The position numbers were made by a program, and so were the translations under genes. The notes below the pieces were generated by a model. That model was given only the letters and a program-made list of their open reading frames with translations. It was not told the origin of the DNA and ran no database searches. A stretch of DNA of 64,000 nt from Kribbella turkmenica (GTDB lineage Bacteria; Actinomycetota; Actinomycetes; Propionibacteriales; Kribbellaceae): NCBI RefSeq assembly GCF_004348725.1, contig NZ_SMKR01000005.1:1-64000 (forward strand), given 5' to 3'. The stretch's first letter is position 1, and every line of letters starts with the position of its first letter. Of this stretch, positions 41,729 to 50,504 are shown piece after piece.

Positions 41729-43522
41729 ATGGTGATGGTGACGATCCGGCTGCTCGGTCCGCCGGTGATCGAGCACGGTGTGGAGCCGGGTCGTCAGCCC
41801 CGTGGGCGGAAGGCCTGGGCGCTGCTCGGCTACCTGTTGCTGGCCGAGCGGCCGCCCAGCCGACGCCGCCTCGCTGAGCTGTTCTTCGCCGATGCCGAAG
41901 ATCCGCTCGGTGCGCTGCGCTGGACGCTGGCCGAGCTCCGGCGCGCGATCGGCGTACCGGACCTGCTGACCGGCGATCCGGTCGTGGCGGCCCTCGACAG
42001 TACGACGACCGTCGACGTGCTGGCGCTGACCGAGCCGGCCGAGCCCGAGTTGCTGCTCGCGCACGGCGGCGAGCTGCTCGAGGGAGTGGACCTGGAGTCG
42101 TGCCCGGAGTTCGAGTCGTGGCTGCTGGTCGAGCGCCGCCGGGTGGCCGGTGCGATCGAGGCGCGACTCCGGCAGAACGCGATCGCCCTGCTGGCCGCCG
42201 GGCAGCCGGGTGCGGCGATTCCCTTCGCGGCCAAGGCGGTCGCGATCAATCGGCACGAGCAGGGCAACCACGAGCTGCTCATCCGGAGCATGGCCAGCTC
42301 GGGTGACCGGGTGAGTGCTCTGCGGCAGATCTCGATCTGTGAGGACCTGTTCCGGCGCGAGCTCGGCATCGGCGTGTCCGGGACGCTCCGGGAGGCGGCC
42401 GAGGTCGCGCCGAAGTCCGGTCCCCCGCTCAGTGGCCGGGCCGCCGCCGTCAGTCAGCTCAAGGCCGGCCGGGCGGCGATCGTGGCCGGTGCGGTCGACG
42501 CGGGTCTGCAGTGTCTGCGCCAGGCCGCGGCACTGGCGGTCCAGTGTCACGACAAGACGTTGGAAGCCCAAGCGCTCGCCGCGCTCGGCGGCGCTCTCGT
42601 GCACGCGATCCGCGGCCATGACGAGGAAGGCGCGATCGTCCTGCACGAGGCGTTGGCGGTCGCCGATGAGGCCGGTGAGCGGGCGAGCTCGGTGCTGGCG
42701 ATGCGCGAACTGGGCTTCATCGAGATCCAGGCCGGCCGGCGCACGACGGGAGACGAGTGGCTGGCCAGGGCCCAGACACTGGCCGAGACGGACGCGGAGT
42801 ACGCCGCGATTCTCGGCGTCCGCGGGATGAACTCCTCCGACCGGGCCGACTACCCGGCCGCGTTCGAGCAACTGGGCGAGTCGGCCGAGCTTGCTGCCCG
42901 CTGTGGCGATCACCGGCAGCAGGCGTGGTCGCTGTCGTTGGTGGGACGGGCACACTTGTTGCGATCGGAGTACAGCCAGGCCGCGGCGGTGCTGGCCGAG
43001 ACCCTCGACCTGGTGCGGCGGGAACGCTGGATCGCCTTCCTGCCGTGGCCGCAGGCGCTCGCCGCGGAGCTCGACCTCTACGCCGGGAAGCTGGACACGT
43101 CGGCGGAAGGGTTCGAGCAGGCCTGGGCCCTCGGCTGTCAGCTGAACGACCCTTGCTGGGAGGGGATGGCGGGGCGCGGACTCGCGCTGCTGCACGCCGG
43201 CCGGGGCGACTACCCGGGTGCCACCGAGTGGCTCGATCTCGCCCTGACCCGCGCGAGCCGTGAGCCGGACCGCTATCAGTGGGTGCACGCGCACGTGCTC
43301 GACACCGCTGCCGGTACGGCGCTCGACCGGTCCGACGGCGAGCGTGCCCGTCACCTCGCGAGCCGTCTCTCCGCGCTCGCGGCCCACTGCGACCTGCGGG
43401 AGATGCAGGTGCACGCGCAGCTCCACCTCGGACGGCTCGGCGATCGCCGCGCCACCGCGGCCGCACGCTCACTCAGTGCGGACATCGACAACCCTGCGCT
43501 GCACGCGTTGGCTCAGTCGTAG
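41729..43522 (+). CDS. BTAD/SARP-type transcriptional regulator with TPR-like C-terminus
   Basis: This 597-residue regulator begins with a winged-helix segment (about 1-85, VTIRLLGPPVIEHG...GRKAWALLGYLLL), followed by a bacterial transcriptional activator domain (about 90-220) and some 370 residues of tetratricopeptide-like helices. It lacks a NACHT/NB-ARC ATPase domain found in larger AfsR-type proteins. The starts GTG 41726, ATG 41729, GTG 41732 and ATG 41735 lie in tandem after GGGAGGGG; the choice is approximate. It converges with the GHKL ATPase, with 10 bases overlapping. Targets unknown; the inverted repeat just upstream suggests autoregulation. Confidence 0.82.
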   Translation: MVMVTIRLLGPPVIEHGVEPGRQPRGRKAWALLGYLLLAERPPSRRRLAELFFADAEDPLGALRWTLAELRRAIGVPDLLTGDPVVAALDSTTTVDVLALTEPAEPELLLAHGGELLEGVDLESCPEFESWLLVERRRVAGAIEARLRQNAIALLAAGQPGAAIPFAAKAVAINRHEQGNHELLIRSMASSGDRVSALRQISICEDLFRRELGIGVSGTLREAAEVAPKSGPPLSGRAAAVSQLKAGRAAIVAGAVDAGLQCLRQAAALAVQCHDKTLEAQALAALGGALVHAIRGHDEEGAIVLHEALAVADEAGERASSVLAMRELGFIEIQAGRRTTGDEWLARAQTLAETDAEYAAILGVRGMNSSDRADYPAAFEQLGESAELAARCGDHRQQAWSLSLVGRAHLLRSEYSQAAAVLAETLDLVRRERWIAFLPWPQALAAELDLYAGKLDTSAEGFEQAWALGCQLNDPCWEGMAGRGLALLHAGRGDYPGATEWLDLALTRASREPDRYQWVHAHVLDTAAGTALDRSDGERARHLASRLSALAAHCDLREMQVHAQLHLGRLGDRRATAAARSLSADIDNPALHALAQS

Positions 43523-46473
43523 ACGGCATCGATCAGCAGCTCGGAACTGCGGTCGGGCTCGTTCAGGACGGCACGAACCACGTGCCGCTGGTCCCACCGG
43601 CCACTCGCCCAGGCCAGCGCCTTGGCCAGACCGTCGAACGTCGCCGCGTGCGGAGCGCCCTCGTCGTCCACCCACCACGACACCTCGACGCCGTCGACCG
43701 TGAGCTCCTCGTGCTCCCACCACACCGGCGGCACCTCGGGAACCAGCTCGAGTACGATCGCCGGCACGTCCGCCGCCGTCCCCTCGCCGTCGACCTTGCC
43801 CTCGGCAACTTCCTGCGCCATCGGCACCTCGAACAGGTCGCTCAGCCCGTCCGCCGCCGCGCCGGACGCGACGACGAAACCGCCCAGATCCGTGCGCTGC
43901 AACCACATCGGGCCGTCCACGACCACGGCGCGGCCGGCGTCGACGACACGGGTCAGGCCGTCGTCCGTGAGGACGCGGACCTGCTCCGGCGCGTCTCCCG
44001 GGAACACCGCCAGCATCCCGAGCCGGTTCCACAACCGCAGGATCGCGCTCTGGTCGACCTCGCGGTCGGGGTCGGCGAGCCGCTCCAGCAGCAGGCCGAT
44101 GCCGTCGGCATCGAGATCGCCGGCCTCGCGGACCAGGCCGACCGCCGTCCGTACCTCGGGGTCGAGACCGGCCGTCCACGCCGGCGCCTCGTCGAGGAAG
44201 CTCGCGAGCACCGGGTCGGCGGCCGGATCGGCCCGGCCGGCCAGCGGTTCGCCGTCCGCCAGCAGGACCCGTTCGCGGATCCACCAGGCCGAGTACGACG
44301 GGACGCCGAGCGGACGGTCGTCGGGACCGACCACGCGCACCTGGGTGACCAGCGCGCGCCGCAGCGCGGGCGACGACCCGAACAGTTCGAGAACCCGGGG
44401 CCAGGCGTCGTCGGTGATCCAGTCGAGGTCGCGGATCGCGGCCAGCTCACCGACCGTGGCGCCGTACCGGGATCCGTCCGGTGCCACGTCGTCCGCCCAG
44501 TCCTCGATGCCGTCGAGGTCGCCGAGAGGCTCGGGCAGCTCGTCCAGCGCGACGTCGGCGGCGGTCACCACGCCGAGGGTCGTGAGGACGCCGACCGCCT
44601 CCAGCGCGGGCAGTCCGTAGCGGTCGAGCAGGGACCGGTCGACCGGTGCGACCTCGTCGTCGTCCAGGATCTCCTCGGCCACGGAGCCGGGAACGACGAG
44701 GGCGTTCGCGGGGACCAGTTCGCCGTCGCCGTCGCGCAGTGCGAGGTCTGCGAGCCACCACAAGCCGTCCGCCTGTGACGGGTCGGCGGCGACCAGGCTC
44801 AGGACCGCGTGTGCGATCGCGTCCGGGTCGTCGGCCTCGAGCGAGTGCTCGACCGCCGCGCGTACGGCGCTGTCCTCCAGCAATGTCCGCGGGGTCGCGG
44901 GGAGTGCGCCGAGACGCTCCAGCGCGGGGTCGACGGCACCCGGGTGGACTACGCGGACGCCGTACTCGCCGAACTCCCTGAGGACGTCGACGGGGAGCTC
45001 GGGGCCTGGCAGGAGCAGGCCGCGTACGCCGCGGACGAGGCGGCCGTCGGCGAGCGGGACGGGCAGGGTGCCGAGCGATTCACGCAGCAGGGCGTCCGTG
45101 ACCATGCCGGCGAGCGAGGAGTAGAGAGTGCGCCACCATTCGGGGGAATCGCCGGCGCCGAGCTGGTCGATCACCTCGGCCAGTTCGAGCCTGCGCACTC
45201 GGAGGGTGTCGAGGGCGGTGCGGAACTGCAGGCTTGACCGGATCAGTCCGGGGACGATCGGCGCGAGAACGGCGGTGAATGCTTCGTCCGCTCCGTCGAC
45301 CACGACGGCGTCCCGCGGTCTGACGACCTTGTCGTCCGCCACTGCCCGGAGGATCGGCGTACTCGGCAGCACCGTGATGATCTCGTCCCGGATCGCCCGA
45401 TCCAGCGCTCCCGCGGCCAGCCAGGTCGGCACGAGAGCGAGCACGTCGTCGCCGTCGGCGACCCGCCGCCGGAGCAGCTCGGCGTACGCGACCGCCGCTT
45501 CCCGGGTCAGCCGGTCGGTCAGCGCCCCCTGCGCGACATGCCGCCGGGTCGGATCCAGCGGGAACGACGCCAGCAGCAACGCCGGCAGACTCAGCGGCTC
45601 CTCCGTCGGAGTAGGCGCCTGGACCACACCCGGGAGCCCGGCCGCCGGGTCCCGAGGAAGTGCCCAGAGGACCGACCACTGTGGGCGGGAGCGTTCCTCG
45701 ACGGGACGGTCGGACAGCAGTGCATCGCGTTCGTGGTCGTCGAAGGTGCCGCCGGCGCGGTGGACGTGCCAGCGGGACTCGGCGTCTGCGAGGACGCGGT
45801 GTCCGTCGGGCGTCTCGATCTCGATCCGTACGAGTCCCGGCAGGGCGAGGAGCAGCGCGTCCCCGGCCTCGGTGAGCAGGCGCCGTACCAAAGCGATTGC
45901 GGCCTCGTCGCGCAGCGGCAGGACGACCGCGGTGTCGTATCCCTCCGGCGGCTCGCCCTGGGCCTCGAACGGCAGCCGCAACGCCGGCACCTGCCCGTCG
46001 CGGCGCCGTACCTCGGTGGCGAGGCGGGCCGACCCCACCCCGGCGATCGCGGCCGCGGTGTCCGCCTTCGAGAACCGGACCCCTCCGGTCCGGGACAGGA
46101 TCACCGGCTCGTCGGTCACCGCGAGAACAGCGGAGAACCCGACCCCGAAGCGTCCGACCGTCGGCTCGTCCCGCTTGGCCGACGCCCGCAGCGTGGCCAG
46201 CGACTCGACGCCCTCGGCGGACAACGGCGTACCGGTGTTCGCCACCACCAGGGTGCTCCCGCGGAACGAGAACAGCACCCGCCCGGGCACACCCGCCCGC
46301 GCGGCCGCGTCCGCCGCGTTCTGCGCCAGCTCGACGACCACCCGGTCGACGTACCCGCCGAGCGCCAGGTCCTCCTCGGCGTTCGCGTCCTCCCGGAACC
46401 GCACGGGCGCCGCCGCCCAGCCGGCCAGCACCCGCTCCCGAATCGCCGCCGTCCCGAACCTGTCCTCGCTCAC
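43513..46473 (-). CDS. sacsin N-terminal ATP-binding-like (GHKL) domain protein
   Basis: This 986-residue protein starts with an Hsp90/sacsin-type GHKL ATPase domain (about 20-230): the Mg-binding N-box is in VVVELAQNAADAA, and the G2 loop in GRFGVGFSAVLA. The remaining 750 residues show no named domain and no membrane segment. In eukaryotic sacsin this module acts in protein quality control, but the role of bacterial members is not established. GTG 46473 has a CATACT box seven bases upstream, suggesting leaderless translation. It is divergent from the SGNH hydrolase gene. An immune or chaperone role are both only possibilities. Confidence 0.78.
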   Translation of the reverse strand: MSEDRFGTAAIRERVLAGWAAAPVRFREDANAEEDLALGGYVDRVVVELAQNAADAAARAGVPGRVLFSFRGSTLVVANTGTPLSAEGVESLATLRASAKRDEPTVGRFGVGFSAVLAVTDEPVILSRTGGVRFSKADTAAAIAGVGSARLATEVRRRDGQVPALRLPFEAQGEPPEGYDTAVVLPLRDEAAIALVRRLLTEAGDALLLALPGLVRIEIETPDGHRVLADAESRWHVHRAGGTFDDHERDALLSDRPVEERSRPQWSVLWALPRDPAAGLPGVVQAPTPTEEPLSLPALLLASFPLDPTRRHVAQGALTDRLTREAAVAYAELLRRRVADGDDVLALVPTWLAAGALDRAIRDEIITVLPSTPILRAVADDKVVRPRDAVVVDGADEAFTAVLAPIVPGLIRSSLQFRTALDTLRVRRLELAEVIDQLGAGDSPEWWRTLYSSLAGMVTDALLRESLGTLPVPLADGRLVRGVRGLLLPGPELPVDVLREFGEYGVRVVHPGAVDPALERLGALPATPRTLLEDSAVRAAVEHSLEADDPDAIAHAVLSLVAADPSQADGLWWLADLALRDGDGELVPANALVVPGSVAEEILDDDEVAPVDRSLLDRYGLPALEAVGVLTTLGVVTAADVALDELPEPLGDLDGIEDWADDVAPDGSRYGATVGELAAIRDLDWITDDAWPRVLELFGSSPALRRALVTQVRVVGPDDRPLGVPSYSAWWIRERVLLADGEPLAGRADPAADPVLASFLDEAPAWTAGLDPEVRTAVGLVREAGDLDADGIGLLLERLADPDREVDQSAILRLWNRLGMLAVFPGDAPEQVRVLTDDGLTRVVDAGRAVVVDGPMWLQRTDLGGFVVASGAAADGLSDLFEVPMAQEVAEGKVDGEGTAADVPAIVLELVPEVPPVWWEHEELTVDGVEVSWWVDDEGAPHAATFDGLAKALAWASGRWDQRHVVRAVLNEPDRSSELLIDAVYD

Positions 46474-46514
46474 GCCGTGCAGTATGCCAACTGCCCCGCG
46501 GCTATCGTGGTCCG
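46474..46514. promoter_or_regulatory. compact divergent promoters of the GHKL ATPase and SGNH hydrolase
   Basis: Only 41 bases separate the two start codons. The plus strand has TATCGT (46503-46508) six bases before GTG 46515; the minus strand has CATACT (46481-46486) seven bases before GTG 46473. Neither gene has a ribosome site in front of these codons, so both are probably leaderless. Confidence 0.5.
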
Positions 46515-47309
46515 GTGATCGCACCCGGCAGCCGGTACGTCGCCCTCGGCAGTTCGTTCGCCGCGGGCCCAGGAATCGACCCGATCGTGCACAGGCCGGC
46601 CGGACGGTCCGGGCGCAACTACCCGCACCTGGTCGCCGCCGAGCTCGGCCTCGACCTCACTGACGTCACCTACTCCGGCGCGACCACCGCGAACCTGCTG
46701 GACACCCCGCAGGACGAGGCACCTCCGCAACTCGACGCCGTCACCCCGGCCACCGCTGTGGTGACGATCACTGTCGGCGGCAACGATCTCGAGTACGTCG
46801 GGACCTTCACCCGGGGCAGCAGGCTGAACACGTTCGCGAAACCCGCGAACCTGCTCGGTCGCCGGGTCGCGAACCGCATCCGTGCCCGGGTGAGCTACCT
46901 CAAGGACGATGCCGCCTACCAAGCCGTGACCGACTCCCTGGTCACCGTCGTCGAACGGGTCCGCGAGCAGGCACCGGCGGCCCGCGTCGTCCTCGTCGAC
47001 TACCTGACCCTCGTCGGACCGGCGACCCGGCCGCGGCTCGACGTACCGCTCAACGAGGAACAGTTGCCGAGCGTCGCGATGATGGCCGACAGCCTCGCCG
47101 CCGCGTTCGCGAAGGCGGCCGCCGGCACGGGCGCCGGCCTGGTCGCCGCCTCGGCCGTGAGCCAGGACCACGCGATCGGCTCCGCCGAGCCGTGGACGAC
47201 CGGTTTCACCCTCCGGCCGCCCGCGCTGGGCGGCGTCGTCCCGTATCACCCGAACGCGGCCGGCATGCGAGCCGTCGCCGACCTGGTCGTGCGGGCCTTG
47301 AGGACGTAG
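46515..47309 (+). CDS. SGNH/GDSL-type hydrolase
   Basis: This 264-residue esterase/lipase-like hydrolase has the four SGNH blocks: Ser in ALGSSFAAG, Gly in TYSGATT, Asn in VGGNDLEYV, and the C-terminal His in YHPNAAGM. It lacks a signal peptide, so it appears cytoplasmic. It would cleave an ester or acetyl group from an unidentified substrate. The GTG at 46515 is chosen by the TATCGT box and by the family-like MIAPGSRYVALGSS N-terminus. The longer open frame upstream is the shadow of the ATPase gene. Confidence 0.87.
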   Translation: MIAPGSRYVALGSSFAAGPGIDPIVHRPAGRSGRNYPHLVAAELGLDLTDVTYSGATTANLLDTPQDEAPPQLDAVTPATAVVTITVGGNDLEYVGTFTRGSRLNTFAKPANLLGRRVANRIRARVSYLKDDAAYQAVTDSLVTVVERVREQAPAARVVLVDYLTLVGPATRPRLDVPLNEEQLPSVAMMADSLAAAFAKAAAGTGAGLVAASAVSQDHAIGSAEPWTTGFTLRPPALGGVVPYHPNAAGMRAVADLVVRALRT

Positions 47310-47317
47310 TCCGGACG

Positions 47318-47329
47318 TAGGCTCGGACC
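47318..47329 (+). promoter_or_regulatory. leaderless-type promoter box of the second GNAT gene
   Basis: TAGGCT at 47318-47323 lies six bases before ATG 47330, and there is no ribosome site. It fits the TAnnnT-n6-start pattern that recurs in this window. Confidence 0.5.
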
Positions 47330-47908
47330 ATGGAGGTGCGGAGCGCGACCGAGACCGACGTCGACGCGGCGGTCCGCACCCTGACCCGCGCGTTCGAGGA
47401 CTACCCGATGACCCGGACAAGCCTCGACCCGGACCAGTACCTCGACCGGCTGGCGCGGTACCAACGGCTCTTCCTCACCCGTATCGGCATGCCCCACGGC
47501 CGCGTCTGGGTCACGTCGGACGTGAGTGCCGTCGCCGTCTGGACGACGCCGGCCACTCCCCCGAACGCCTTCGCGCCGCACGCCGAGGCGTTCAAGGACC
47601 TGGCCGGGTCGCGGGCCGCGCTGGCCGCCGAGTACGAGCAGGCGATGGGGATCTTCCGCCCGCAGTCACCGGTGTGGTTCCTGGCCCTCGTCGGCGTCGA
47701 CCCCAGCCGTCAGCAACAGGGCCTCGGCCGGGCCGTCATCAACCCGGGGCTGGCGGCCGCGGACGCCGAACACTCCCCGGCGTTCGTGGAGACCCAGGAA
47801 CCCGCGAACCTCACCTTCTACGAGTCCCTCGGCTTCACCGTCGTCGCCGAGCTCGAACTTCCCCACCGCGGTCCCATCCACTACGCGATGTACCGCCCGG
47901 CGCACTAA
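47330..47908 (+). CDS. GNAT family N-acetyltransferase
   Basis: The 192-residue acetyltransferase has an N-terminal helix of GNAT type (VDAAVRTLTRAFEDYP), the central strand LALVGVDPSRQQQGLGRAV with the acetyl-CoA loop (Q-x-x-G-x-G), and a last block ETQEPANLTFYESLGFTV. It would acetylate an amine of an unknown small molecule or protein. It follows the SGNH gene after 20 bases, but with its own leaderless-type promoter, so co-transcription is uncertain. Its last four bases overlap the stop of a possible minus-strand small ORF. Confidence 0.86.
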   Translation: MEVRSATETDVDAAVRTLTRAFEDYPMTRTSLDPDQYLDRLARYQRLFLTRIGMPHGRVWVTSDVSAVAVWTTPATPPNAFAPHAEAFKDLAGSRAALAAEYEQAMGIFRPQSPVWFLALVGVDPSRQQQGLGRAVINPGLAAADAEHSPAFVETQEPANLTFYESLGFTVVAELELPHRGPIHYAMYRPAH

Positions 47909-48069
47909 CGCGCCGTGACGGCCCGTAGCCAGCGGCGGGCGACGGATGCGGGCTGCGTCCGGTCAGCCGCCCTGCGTGACCTCCGTCCGCGGCGGGGCTC
48001 CTTGGGCGGGAGCGTCGACTTGCTGCTGCCGAACTGGCTCAGCGACACCATCAGGTTCAGCGGTTCCAT
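47905..48069 (-). CDS. possible small basic protein, 54 residues, function unknown
   Basis: An open frame runs from ATG 48069 to TAG 47905. GGAGGACGGACAG directly precedes the ATG, a good ribosome site at seven bases. The product starts MEPLNLMVSLSQFGSS, then a Ser/Pro/Lys segment and an Arg-rich tail (PRRGRRSRRAADR). It lies on the same strand as the DUF2071 operon, 87 bases downstream, and could be its last member. No domain is recognised. It may be a real basic small protein, a leader or toxin-like peptide, or chance; only the ribosome site and length support it. Confidence 0.45.
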   Translation of the reverse strand: MEPLNLMVSLSQFGSSKSTLPPKEPRRGRRSRRAADRTQPASVARRWLRAVTAR

Positions 48070-48156
48070 CTGTCCGTCCTCCGCGTCAGGGCATCGCCTT
48101 CGCGGTGCCTACACCCGGACGTCGGAACAGGATCGGCAATCTTGACATCGCGAGGT

Positions 48157-48879
48157 TCACAGACGCGACGGGAGCCCGAACTCCGCGGGGACACCCGGAC
48201 TGTAGGCGACGTGGTCCGGCGGCCTGCTCAGGCCGGTGAGGCCGACGGACGCCAGCAGCCCGCGGTCGTCGAAGCCGACCAGCTCGGCGGCGTGAAGGAC
48301 CCACGGCGGGTGCTGATTGGGCAGGTACCAGGTCCGTCCGGCTCGCGCGACGTGCAGCCCCCACCGAGCGGTGAGGAAGTCCTCGAGCGGCCCTGCTGCC
48401 AACGGCTCACCGGTGCGTACGGCCACCCTGCTCGACGCCCGGACGCCCGGATGACGCACGGTCGAGGTGTAGACGTGATCGTTGCCGTCGGCGCCATGCG
48501 ACATCGCGGCCCAGCGGTACGGCAGGCCGAAGACCGTCCGGGCCGCCGCGACCACCGCCAGCCGGTCGGCGTCCAGGCTCAGGAAGACGACACCCCGGCG
48601 GCCGGACGTGTCGACGGAGTACAGCCGGACGTTGGTCTCCAGGAACGTGCCGAAGTACGGGACCGCCGGGCCGCGGGGGAACCCGCTGCCGACCATGCGG
48701 AAGGGCACGAGGCCGACGTACGTCCGTCCCTCGAAGGTGTCCGGGCGTGCTCCGGGCGGAAAGAAGTGCGCGACCGTCGACGGGCTCACGGCCCAGTGTA
48801 GGAAGGTCAGCTCACGCCAGCCCTGCCGCAGGATCCGCGGCCGCCGCAGGGCCGGTGCCTCGGGCCAGCTCGCGTCCAC
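48157..48879 (-). CDS. DUF2071 (YqjF-like) family protein
   Basis: This 240-residue protein has the DUF2071/YqjF hallmark features: the WRELTFLHWAV start, then PDTFEGRTYVGLVPF, FLETNVRLYSVD and GVVFLSLDADRL. The family is related to acetoacetate decarboxylase-like folds, but the biochemical role is not settled. GTG 48879 follows the stop of the 107-residue gene by four bases, forming an operon. It has no membrane or signal segments. Confidence 0.82.
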   Translation of the reverse strand: MDASWPEAPALRRPRILRQGWRELTFLHWAVSPSTVAHFFPPGARPDTFEGRTYVGLVPFRMVGSGFPRGPAVPYFGTFLETNVRLYSVDTSGRRGVVFLSLDADRLAVVAAARTVFGLPYRWAAMSHGADGNDHVYTSTVRHPGVRASSRVAVRTGEPLAAGPLEDFLTARWGLHVARAGRTWYLPNQHPPWVLHAAELVGFDDRGLLASVGLTGLSRPPDHVAYSPGVPAEFGLPSRL

Positions 48880-48883
48880 CCGA

Positions 48884-49207
48884 TCAGTCGGCGCCGGGCC
48901 GGACCTCGCAGGTGGGGCGGCCGTCGTTCAGCTCGCAGACGATGTACGGCGTACCGGCCGGCTCGGCGCTCGCCCGCCACGGCATCGCGGTGTCGCCGCT
49001 CAGCAGCGCGTCCAGGGTCTGCAGCTCGGGATCACGCATCTCGGCGTGGTGCCGGTAGCCGGCGGCGCCGAGGGCGAGCGCGATCGCCATGACGAGCAGG
49101 TTCACCTCGGTCGGCTGGTCCGGCGCCACCGAGCCGTCCGCCGGCTCGAGCCTGATGCCGTGCTCCGGCTCCTCGACGATCCTGGCGACGTACGTGCCTG
49201 CTGTCAT
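48884..49207 (-). CDS. hypothetical protein, 107 residues
   Basis: No domain is recognised. The protein is acidic, with one moderately hydrophobic helix in the middle (VNLLVMAIALALGAAGY, about residues 35-51) that could be a weak membrane segment or buried helix, and two cysteines in the C-terminal part. TACGCT lies seven bases before ATG 49207, so it may be leaderless. It is the first gene of the pair with the DUF2071 protein, four bases apart. Confidence 0.6.
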   Translation of the reverse strand: MTAGTYVARIVEEPEHGIRLEPADGSVAPDQPTEVNLLVMAIALALGAAGYRHHAEMRDPELQTLDALLSGDTAMPWRASAEPAGTPYIVCELNDGRPTCEVRPGAD

Positions 49208-49282
49208 GCCAACGAGCGTAAACCCCGGGCTGGGCGCCTGTCCCGCACGTCCCCGGCCGGCGGCCGGGGACGTGCGCGGGGT

Positions 49283-50284
49283 TCAGGAGGAGAAGGCGGC
49301 GTCGAAGGACGCGGCCGGCGGGTCGAAGGCCAACGAGCGGACGAACTGGAGGGCTTCGGCGGCACCGGCCAGGCGGTCCATACCGGCGTCCTCCCACTCG
49401 ATTGAGATCGGCCCGGTGTAGCCGATCGTGTTCAGCATCCGGAAGCACGCCTCCCACGGGACGTCGCCGTGGCCGGTGGACACGAAGTCCCAGCCGCGCC
49501 GCGGGTCGCCCCAGGCCAGGTGCGACCCCATCCGGCCGTTGCGGCCGTTGCCGACCTGGCGCTTCGCGTCCTTGCAGTCGACGTGGTAGATCCGGTCCTT
49601 GAAGTCCCAGAGGAAGCCGACCGGGTCGAGGTCCTGCCAGACGAAGTGCGACGGGTCCCAGTTGAGCCCGAACGCCGGCCGGTGCCCGATCGCCTCCAGG
49701 GTCGCCGTGGTCGACCAGTAGTCGTAGGCGATCTCGGACGGGTGCACCTCGTGCGCGAACCGCACGCCGACCTCGTCGAACACGTCCAGGATCGGGTTCC
49801 ACCGGTCGGCGAAGTCCCGGTAACCCGCCTCGATCATGGCCGGCGGCACCGGCGGGAACATCGCCACCGTCTTCCAGATCGACGAGCCGGTGAACCCGAC
49901 GACCACGTCCACGCCGAGCGCCCGGGCCGCGCGGGCCGTCGACTTCATGTCCTCCGCGGCCCGCTGCCGGACGCCCTCGGGGTCGCCCTCGCCCCAGATG
50001 TGGGCGGGCAGGATCGCCTGGTGGCGCTGGTCGATCGGGTCGTCGCAGACGGCCTGGCCGAGCAGGTGGTTGGAGATCGTCCAGACCTTCAGGTTGTACT
50101 TCTCCAGGATGTCCAGCCGGTCCCGCACGTACGCGTGGTCCTCGGCCGCGCGCCGGACGTCGAGGTGGTCACCCCAGCAGGCGATCTCCAGTCCCTCGTA
50201 GCCCCAGGACGACGCCAGCCGCGCCACCTCCTCGAACGGCAGGTCAGCCCACTGGCCGGTGAACAGGGTGATCGGTCGGGCCAT
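49283..50284 (-). CDS. sugar phosphate isomerase/epimerase family TIM-barrel protein
   Basis: This 333-residue (beta/alpha)8 protein belongs to the AP endonuclease 2/xylose-isomerase-like superfamily. Metal-binding-type residues occur in [32 protein letters not shown] and IEWED. It probably isomerises or epimerises a sugar, keto-sugar or inositol intermediate. ATG 50284 has AAGGAG eight bases before it; ATG 50290 is possible but too close. It is the last gene of the minus-strand sugar locus with the Gfo/Idh oxidoreductase and xylose isomerase, a grouping common for keto-sugar or inositol-like breakdown. Confidence 0.87.
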   Translation of the reverse strand: MARPITLFTGQWADLPFEEVARLASSWGYEGLEIACWGDHLDVRRAAEDHAYVRDRLDILEKYNLKVWTISNHLLGQAVCDDPIDQRHQAILPAHIWGEGDPEGVRQRAAEDMKSTARAARALGVDVVVGFTGSSIWKTVAMFPPVPPAMIEAGYRDFADRWNPILDVFDEVGVRFAHEVHPSEIAYDYWSTTATLEAIGHRPAFGLNWDPSHFVWQDLDPVGFLWDFKDRIYHVDCKDAKRQVGNGRNGRMGSHLAWGDPRRGWDFVSTGHGDVPWEACFRMLNTIGYTGPISIEWEDAGMDRLAGAAEALQFVRSLAFDPPAASFDAAFSS

Positions 50285-50504
50285 GTGCATTACTCCTTCG
50301 TCGAACCGGTTCTCGGTACTGCGGACAGCCGGGGCGAGCTGTGGATCGGGGTGCGGGGTGTCCCCCGGCGGCGCCTGGGGCGCGGGGCGGCGCCGGGGGT
50401 CCCCGCCGGCCGCGGGAGACCGCTCGCTGCCGGCTGCGCCGGGTGGGGTCGAACCAGCCGGGGAGGCGGCAGGTGACGAAAGGCGATCTCCCACGGCGAC
50501 GTCA
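50285..50504. other. 220-base intergenic region without a recognised gene
   Basis: The span after the ThuA-type pseudogene contains GC-rich, proline-coding-like sequence in several frames but no start, ribosome site or family resemblance, apart from the ribosome site of the epimerase gene (AAGGAG) at its end. It may be remnant sequence of the decayed gene or its leader. Confidence 0.4.

Noticed and set aside
47915..48145. Plus-strand open frame of 76 codons after the second GNAT gene
   Set aside because: It has no ribosome site and its composition matches the shadow of the minus-strand 54-codon frame.
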